The notes under the pieces are model-generated. The model saw only the letters and a program-made list of their open reading frames with translations, made no database searches and was not told the DNA's origin. From the NCBI GenBank assembly GCA_913776795.1, contig CAJYRH010000639.1:1-9859 (forward strand): 9,859 nt of DNA, given 5' to 3'. Shown here piece after piece: positions 6,277 to 9,859 of this stretch. How positions within the stretch are numbered: position 1 is the first letter of the stretch; each line of letters opens with the position of its first letter. Origin of the DNA: an uncultured Pseudorhodoferax sp. (GTDB lineage Bacteria; Pseudomonadota; Gammaproteobacteria; Burkholderiales; Burkholderiaceae). Made by a program: the position numbers and the translations under genes.

Positions 6277-7380
6277 ATGCCGTCCATCTCCACCCCATTG
6301 CCCGCAGCGCGTGCGCCGCTGCGTGCAGCGCCTGCGCCCGACCTGGGCCGGCGCAGGATGAACGCCCTGCTGCTGGCCGCGCTGGCAGCCCCGGGCCTGG
6401 CCGCGGCCGAGCCCGCCGCCACGCCGGCCCAGCGCGTGCTGGACTTCGACTGGGTCGATGCCACCAGGGCGCGCCCGGTGCCCGTGCGCCTGTACTGGCC
6501 TGCCGCTGCCACACCCGCGCAGCCCGTGCCGCTGGTGGTGTTCTCCCATGGCATCGGCGGTTCGCGCCAGGGCTACAGCTACCTGGGGCGCCACTGGTCG
6601 GCCCACGGCGTGGCCAGCCTGCATGTACAGCATGTGGGCAGCGATGCGACCCTGTGGCGCGGCAACCCGTTCGGCATGCTTGGCCGGCTGCAGGCTGCGG
6701 CCCAGGAAGCCGAGGCGCTCGCGCGCACCGCCGACCTGCGCTTCGCGCTGGACCGCATGCTCTCGGACGACAGCGGCGGCCTGGGCGCGGCCGTGGACCG
6801 CCAGCGCCTGGTGGCCGCAGGCCACTCGTACGGCGCCAACACCACGCTGCTGGCGGTGGGTGCACAAGTGGTGCGCGGCGGACAGGTGGTCGATTGCCGG
6901 GACTCGCGCCTGCGCGCTGCCATCGTGCTGTCCGCACCGCCGTTCTACGGCGAGCCCGATCCGGCGGCAGTGCTGCGCAGCATCGACGTGCCGACCGTGC
7001 ATGTGACCTGCACGGACGACGTGATCAACATCCCGGGCTACCACTCCGGGCTGCAGGACCGGCTGGCCGTCTTCGACGCAATCGCCCACCCCCGCAAGCT
7101 GTTGGCCGTGTTCGAGGGCGGCTCGCACAGCATGTTCACCGACCGCGCGCGCACCGGCGGCGCCGCGTTGAACGCCCAGGCCAAGCGCGCGACCGCCGAG
7201 CTCGGCCTGGCCTTCCTCGACCTCGTCTTCGCGCAGGACGGCAGCGCCCTGGCGCAATGGCAGGCCACATGGCGGCCCATCCTGAGCGTGGCGCCGGGCG
7301 ACGCGGGCCGCGCGCAGGGCGGCGGCCGGGCCATGCAGCTTGTAGGACGGGGCCGCGCTTTGGGAACGTTGGCAAGTTGA
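6277..7380 (+). CDS. Exported alpha/beta hydrolase (COG4188-like)
   Basis: A 367-residue serine hydrolase of the alpha/beta fold, resembling the COG4188 / platelet-activating-factor acetylhydrolase-like group. Landmarks are VRLYWPAA (70-77), the oxyanion region [19 protein letters not shown] (86-104), the nucleophile elbow GHSYG (182-186, Ser184), a likely catalytic aspartate in TCTDD (244-248) and a likely catalytic His284 in [12 protein letters not shown] (25-27) followed by a hydrophobic stretch and Ala-rich LAAAEP suggests a signal peptide cut near residue 44, so it probably acts in the periplasm. The ATG at 6277 is preferred over one at 6358, since the latter would remove the positive charges before the hydrophobic core. 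About 30 C-terminal residues are Gly/Arg-rich and look disordered. It is probably co-transcribed with the SDR. The ester or lactone substrate is unknown. Confidence 0.88.
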   Translation: MPSISTPLPAARAPLRAAPAPDLGRRRMNALLLAALAAPGLAAAEPAATPAQRVLDFDWVDATRARPVPVRLYWPAAATPAQPVPLVVFSHGIGGSRQGYSYLGRHWSAHGVASLHVQHVGSDATLWRGNPFGMLGRLQAAAQEAEALARTADLRFALDRMLSDDSGGLGAAVDRQRLVAAGHSYGANTTLLAVGAQVVRGGQVVDCRDSRLRAAIVLSAPPFYGEPDPAAVLRSIDVPTVHVTCTDDVINIPGYHSGLQDRLAVFDAIAHPRKLLAVFEGGSHSMFTDRARTGGAALNAQAKRATAELGLAFLDLVFAQDGSALAQWQATWRPILSVAPGDAGRAQGGGRAMQLVGRGRALGTLAS

Positions 7381-7382
7381 GT

Positions 7383-7411
7383 GGAATCCAGCACGACGCG
7401 CTGCGCGTATC
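7383..7411 (+). promoter_or_regulatory. Candidate ECF-sigma-type promoter for the fasciclin gene
   Basis: GGAATCC (7383-7389), a 16-bp spacer and CGTATC (7406-7411) resemble the GGAA...CGT layout of ECF sigma-factor promoters. It lies in the 80-bp gap immediately after the hydrolase stop. Transcription would start near 7418, leaving a leader of about 43 nt. No ECF sigma gene is in the window, so this rests on motif likeness only. Confidence 0.35.
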
Positions 7412-7460
7412 AGCAGTGCCGCCGCGCATATCCGGGGCGGCCATTGCTACAGGAGCACTC

Positions 7461-8015
7461 ATGCAACGCTTTCCCCAACTCGCTTCCATCGCTCTGGCAA
7501 CCGTGCTGTCGGTCGCCTCGGTCACGGCCTTCGCCCAGGTCACGGTCGGCGGCGCACCGATGCTGCCCACGAAGGACATCATCGACAACGCCGTCAACTC
7601 CAAGGACCACACGACCCTCGTGGCCGCGGTCAAGGCAGCCGGCCTTGTGGACACCCTCAAGGGTCCGGGCCCGTTCACCGTGTTCGCCCCCACGAATGCC
7701 GCGTTTGCGGCCCTGCCCGCAGGCACGGTCGACACGCTGCTCAAGCCCGAGAACAAGGCCACGCTCGGCGGCATCCTGACCTACCACGTCGTGCCCGGCA
7801 AGGTCGATGCCAAGTCGCTCGTGAAGATGATCGAGGACGGCAAGGGTTCCGCGTCGCTCAAGACCGTCGCCGGCGGCACGCTGACGGCCAAGTCCAGCGG
7901 CGGCAAGGTGATGGTGACCGACGAAAAGGGCGGCACCGCGACCGTGACCATCGCCGACGTCATGCAGTCCAACGGCGTGATCCACGTGGTGGACAAGGTG
8001 CTGCTGCCCAAGTAA
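7461..8015 (+). CDS. Secreted fasciclin (FAS1) domain protein
   Basis: A 184-residue protein with a Sec signal peptide (hydrophobic core about 8-23, likely cleavage after AFA at 23-25) and one FAS1 domain filling the rest. The three FAS1 hallmarks are present: the H1 box [16 protein letters not shown] (70-85), the YH motif [11 protein letters not shown] (105-115) and the H2 box [13 protein letters not shown] (171-183). FAS1 domains mediate adhesion or matrix binding outside the cell or in the periplasm; no enzyme activity is expected. The mature protein is Lys-rich and single-domain, the common bacterial form. AGGAG at 7451-7455, 5 nt before the ATG, is the best ribosome binding site in the window and suggests strong expression. 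A strong terminator follows, so it is probably a one-gene transcript. Confidence 0.95.
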   Translation: MQRFPQLASIALATVLSVASVTAFAQVTVGGAPMLPTKDIIDNAVNSKDHTTLVAAVKAAGLVDTLKGPGPFTVFAPTNAAFAALPAGTVDTLLKPENKATLGGILTYHVVPGKVDAKSLVKMIEDGKGSASLKTVAGGTLTAKSSGGKVMVTDEKGGTATVTIADVMQSNGVIHVVDKVLLPK

Positions 8016-8076
8016 GCGCGTCCCACGCGGCACACGGGCGCGCAAGCTCCCGTGGGGCCCACCGTGCATTACACAC

Positions 8077-8103
8077 AAGCCGCTCGCACGAGCGGCTTTT
8101 TTT
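8077..8103 (+). terminator. Rho-independent terminator after the fasciclin gene
   Basis: A near-perfect hairpin with arms AAGCCGCTC (8077-8085) and GAGCGGCTT (8090-8098), loop GCAC and a run of seven T (8097-8103). It lies 61 bp after the fasciclin stop. It lacks a T-tract on the other strand, so it works for plus-strand transcription and protects the convergent GFA gene. Between stop and terminator, CACGGG (8033-8038) and CCCGTG (8049-8054) can form a second, weaker hairpin. Confidence 0.93.
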
Positions 8104-8148
8104 CATGGGCGCAGCAGCTGCGCTGCAGACGTCGCATTCATGCGGCGC

Positions 8149-8556
8149 TCAAGCCCCGGTCCGCGCGCCGAGGTGCACGGGCAGGCCGTCGGCCAGCACG
8201 GTCCAGGCGAGCCTGCTGCCGGCGTGGGTGTGGTCGTGGGGCGGCAGGCGCTCCGGATCGTCCAGGCTGCAGGTGGTGACGTCGATCTCCTCGCCGGCGT
8301 CGTCGTTCTCGAACGTGAGCGGGGTACCGCACTGGCCACAGAAGCTGCGTGTGGCGTGCGGGCTGGACCGGAACCGCGCGGGCTCTCCCCGCACGATGCG
8401 CCACCCCACCTTCGGCACGCTGAACCAGGCCACGAAAGGGGCGCCGGCGCTGCGGCGGCAGACCGTGCAGTGGCAGCAGGTCTGGTGGAACGGCGCGCCC
8501 GCTGCCTCGTAGCGGACGGCGCCGCACAGGCAGCCACCGGTCAGCGCCTGCGTCAT
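8149..8556 (-). CDS. GFA-family (Mss4-like fold) zinc-binding protein
   Basis: A 135-residue protein of the GFA / CENP-V family, small zinc proteins on an Mss4-like fold. The family is named for a glutathione-dependent formaldehyde-activating enzyme, but most members have no proven activity. The cysteine pattern is complete: GGCLCGAVRYE (7-17; Cys9, Cys11), CCHCTVCRRSAG (27-38; Cys28, Cys30, Cys33) and SFCGQCGTPL (71-80; Cys73, Cys76). The Cys pairs would bind a structural zinc and, in active members, a second catalytic zinc. Reading is open upstream to 8763, but the ATG at 8556 puts the domain at the N-terminus as in relatives. There is no clear ribosome binding site. The gene is convergent with the fasciclin gene and divergent from the VIT/VWA gene. 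Its function here is unknown. Confidence 0.92.
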   Translation of the reverse strand: MTQALTGGCLCGAVRYEAAGAPFHQTCCHCTVCRRSAGAPFVAWFSVPKVGWRIVRGEPARFRSSPHATRSFCGQCGTPLTFENDDAGEEIDVTTCSLDDPERLPPHDHTHAGSRLAWTVLADGLPVHLGARTGA

Positions 8557-8780
8557 GGGCGGCGTGGGCGGCCACGCAACGCGGCGCGCATCGGACGGGG
8601 CAGGCAGTGGCCAAGCATGGGGCGATCTCCTGAAAACCTGGGTCGCGTCCATTCTGGCGCCGGCGCGGCGCCACTTCACACGGACTTCACACAAGCCCCC
8701 CGCCTTCGCACTGCCTTCGCATGCGCGGCCGACAGTGGCCGCCGTGCACCGTTGCACGGCCACCTCACTGCGGACACACC
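8557..8780. promoter_or_regulatory. Divergent GFA / VIT-VWA gap with four phased CTTCRCAY repeats
   Basis: This 224-bp non-coding gap carries CTTCACAC at 8674-8681 and 8685-8692, CTTCGCAC at 8704-8711 and CTTCGCAT at 8715-8722. The units form two tandem pairs, each with an 11-bp period, and the pairs are 19 bp apart. Tandem 7-8-bp repeats at 11-bp spacing are the layout bound by OmpR/PhoB-type response regulators, although the bases differ from the E. coli Pho box. The units end 58 bp before the VIT/VWA start codon. I could not pick a convincing -35/-10 pair in the gap. Confidence 0.4.
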
Positions 8781-9859
8781 GTGATCGCCTTCCTCCTCCT
8801 TCCCCAGAGCGCCACCGGGCGCTGGCTCGCTGCGGTCCTGCTGGCGCTGTGCGCCGCGCTGCTGCACCGCCCCGTGCTGGCGCAGCCGCGCGACGCCGAC
8901 GGCCCGCGCCAGCAGACCGAGAGCCCCTACTTCCTCGTGCGCGGCGGCACGCCCGGCGTGGACACGCTGCCGCTCAAGGGCACCGATGTCTCCGTGCAGG
9001 TCTCCGGCGTGATCGCCGAAGTGCGCGTGGTGCAGCACTACCGCAACGAAGGCAAGGCGGCCATCGAGGCCGACTACGTGTTCCCGGGCTCCACGCGCGC
9101 CGCCGTGGGCGGGCTGCAGGTGCGCCTGGGCGAACGCGTCGTCACCGCGCAGATCCGCGAGAAGCAGCAGGCGCGCATCGACTACGCCACCGCCAGGCAG
9201 GAGGGCAAGACCGCCGCGCTGCTGGAGCAGCAGCGGCCCAACGTGTTCCAGATGCGCGTGGCCAACATCCTGCCCGGCGACGAGGTGCAGGTGGAGCTGC
9301 GCTACACCGAGCTGCTGCTGCCGCAGGAGGGGCGCTACGAATTCGTGTTCCCCACCGTCGTCGGTCCGCGCTACGCGCATGCGGCCAGCCGGGGCACCAG
9401 CACCTGGGCGGCCCAGCCCACGCTGCGGGCAGGCGAGCCGCCCGCCAGCCGCTTCACGCTGCAGATGCAGCTGGACGCACCGCTGCCGTTGCAGGACATC
9501 CGCTCGCGCACGCACGCCATCGCCATCGAGCAGCCGCAGGACCAGCCCCGCCACGCCAGCGTGCGCCTGGCCGAGGGCCGCAGTCCCGCCAACGACCGCG
9601 ACTTCGTGCTTGACTATGGGCTGGCCGGCGAGCAGCTGGCCGCGGGCCTCATGCTGTCCGAAGGCCAGGGGCCGAACGCCGAGAACTTCTTCCTCGCGCT
9701 GGTGGCGCCGCCCCGGGCCGTGGCGGCGACGCAGATCGCGCCGCGCGAGTACATCTTCGTGGTCGACATCTCCGGCTCCATGCACGGCTTTCCGCTGGAC
9801 ACGGCCAAGGCCATGCTGCAACGACTTCTGAGCGATCTGCGCAGCACCGACCGCTTCAA
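8781..9859 (+). CDS. Exported VIT plus VWA domain protein, N-terminal part (3' end outside window)
   Basis: The frame is open from a GTG at 8781 to the window end: 359 residues of a longer protein. There is a signal peptide with hydrophobic core about 15-29 and a likely cut after VLA (32-34). A VIT (vault protein/inter-alpha-trypsin) domain spans about 64-180, with VVQHYRNEG (83-91), ADYVFPG (97-103), AQIREKQQARIDYATARQEG (123-142) and NILPGDEVQVELRYTE (162-177). A VWA domain begins near 323: YIFVVDISGSM (324-334) carries the metal-ion (MIDAS) DxSxS motif, Asp329, Ser331 and Ser333. Known relatives are secreted or membrane-anchored, and some are sortase or exosortase cargo; the C-terminus that would show this is missing. 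The GTG is chosen because no better start is seen upstream in frame. The ribosome binding site is weak. The role is probably metal-dependent protein binding at the envelope. Confidence 0.9.
   Translation, partial: MIAFLLLPQSATGRWLAAVLLALCAALLHRPVLAQPRDADGPRQQTESPYFLVRGGTPGVDTLPLKGTDVSVQVSGVIAEVRVVQHYRNEGKAAIEADYVFPGSTRAAVGGLQVRLGERVVTAQIREKQQARIDYATARQEGKTAALLEQQRPNVFQMRVANILPGDEVQVELRYTELLLPQEGRYEFVFPTVVGPRYAHAASRGTSTWAAQPTLRAGEPPASRFTLQMQLDAPLPLQDIRSRTHAIAIEQPQDQPRHASVRLAEGRSPANDRDFVLDYGLAGEQLAAGLMLSEGQGPNAENFFLALVAPPRAVAATQIAPREYIFVVDISGSMHGFPLDTAKAMLQRLLSDLRSTDRF

Noticed and set aside
4600..7257. An 885-codon open frame on the minus strand across the TetR, SDR and hydrolase genes
   Set aside because: It is antisense to three well-supported genes, shows only Gln/Arg/Gly/His-rich low-complexity sequence and no domain. 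It is a by-product of high GC.
6277..7380. Reading the hydrolase as a chlorocatechol-pathway dienelactone hydrolase that would feed maleylacetate reductase
   Set aside because: Classical dienelactone hydrolases are cytosolic with a cysteine nucleophile. This protein has a serine elbow (GHSYG) and a probable signal peptide, so the COG4188-type resemblance does not support that role.
8022..8056. CCCACG / CGTGGG and overlapping CACGGG / CCCGTG hairpins between the fasciclin stop and terminator, as a possible riboswitch or small RNA
   Set aside because: The arms are only 6 bp, mutually exclusive, and common by chance in GC-rich sequence; no known RNA family was recognised.
8557..8763. A 69-residue N-terminal extension of the GFA protein
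   Set aside because: The family domain starts within seven residues of the ATG at 8556, the extension has no domain, and the stretch carries the phased repeats expected of a regulatory gap.
8676..9821. A 381-codon minus-strand frame opposite the VIT/VWA gene
   Set aside because: Antisense to a gene with clear VIT and VWA motifs; its composition is that of a GC shadow.

Overview
This 9.86 kb window is GC-rich, densely coded chromosomal DNA. It looks like a betaproteobacterium of the Burkholderiales, probably a Comamonadaceae-type soil or water organism. The evidence is the orphan Bug/TctC-type binding protein, the maleylacetate reductase, the CrgA-like LysR regulator and strongly G/C-ending codons. 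Genus is not resolvable from the sequence. No rRNA, tRNA, CRISPR array, insertion sequence or phage gene is visible.

Layout. (1) 1-1402, plus strand: the 3' end of an aldehyde dehydrogenase gene, then a crotonase-fold (enoyl-CoA hydratase-like) gene 16 bp later, probably one operon. (2) 1389-2369, minus: a LysR regulator, convergent with and overlapping the crotonase gene, and divergent from the next operon. (3) 2470-4556, plus: a periplasmic Bug/TctC binding protein and a maleylacetate reductase, translationally coupled by a 4-bp GTGA overlap. (4) 4569-5183, minus: a TetR repressor with a very clear twin palindromic operator in the 94-bp gap to the next operon. (5) 5278-7380, plus: a short-chain dehydrogenase and an exported alpha/beta hydrolase, 6 bp apart. 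(6) 7461-8015, plus: a secreted single-FAS1-domain (fasciclin) protein with its own candidate ECF-type promoter and a textbook rho-independent terminator. (7) 8149-8556, minus: a GFA-family zinc protein. (8) 8781 to the end, plus: the first part of an exported VIT plus VWA domain protein, cut by the window edge.

How it fits together (inference). Regions 1-5 look like an accessory catabolic locus. A periplasmic protein captures a carboxylate-type substrate, an aldehyde dehydrogenase and an acyl-CoA enzyme work on it or a related compound, and maleylacetate reductase feeds 3-oxoadipate to the beta-ketoadipate route. LysR and TetR regulators control separate pieces. The ring-cleavage enzyme that would make maleylacetate is not in the window. 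Regions 6-8 look like unrelated envelope or housekeeping genes.

I found no convincing wholly new system. The best leads are the cis-regulatory architectures (twin TetR operator, a 42-bp-spaced repeat pair flanking a dyad upstream of the Bug gene, and four 11-bp-phased CTTCRCAY units upstream of the VIT/VWA gene) and two enzymes with altered key residues: a crotonase lacking both hydratase glutamates, and an SDR with a shortened glycine loop.
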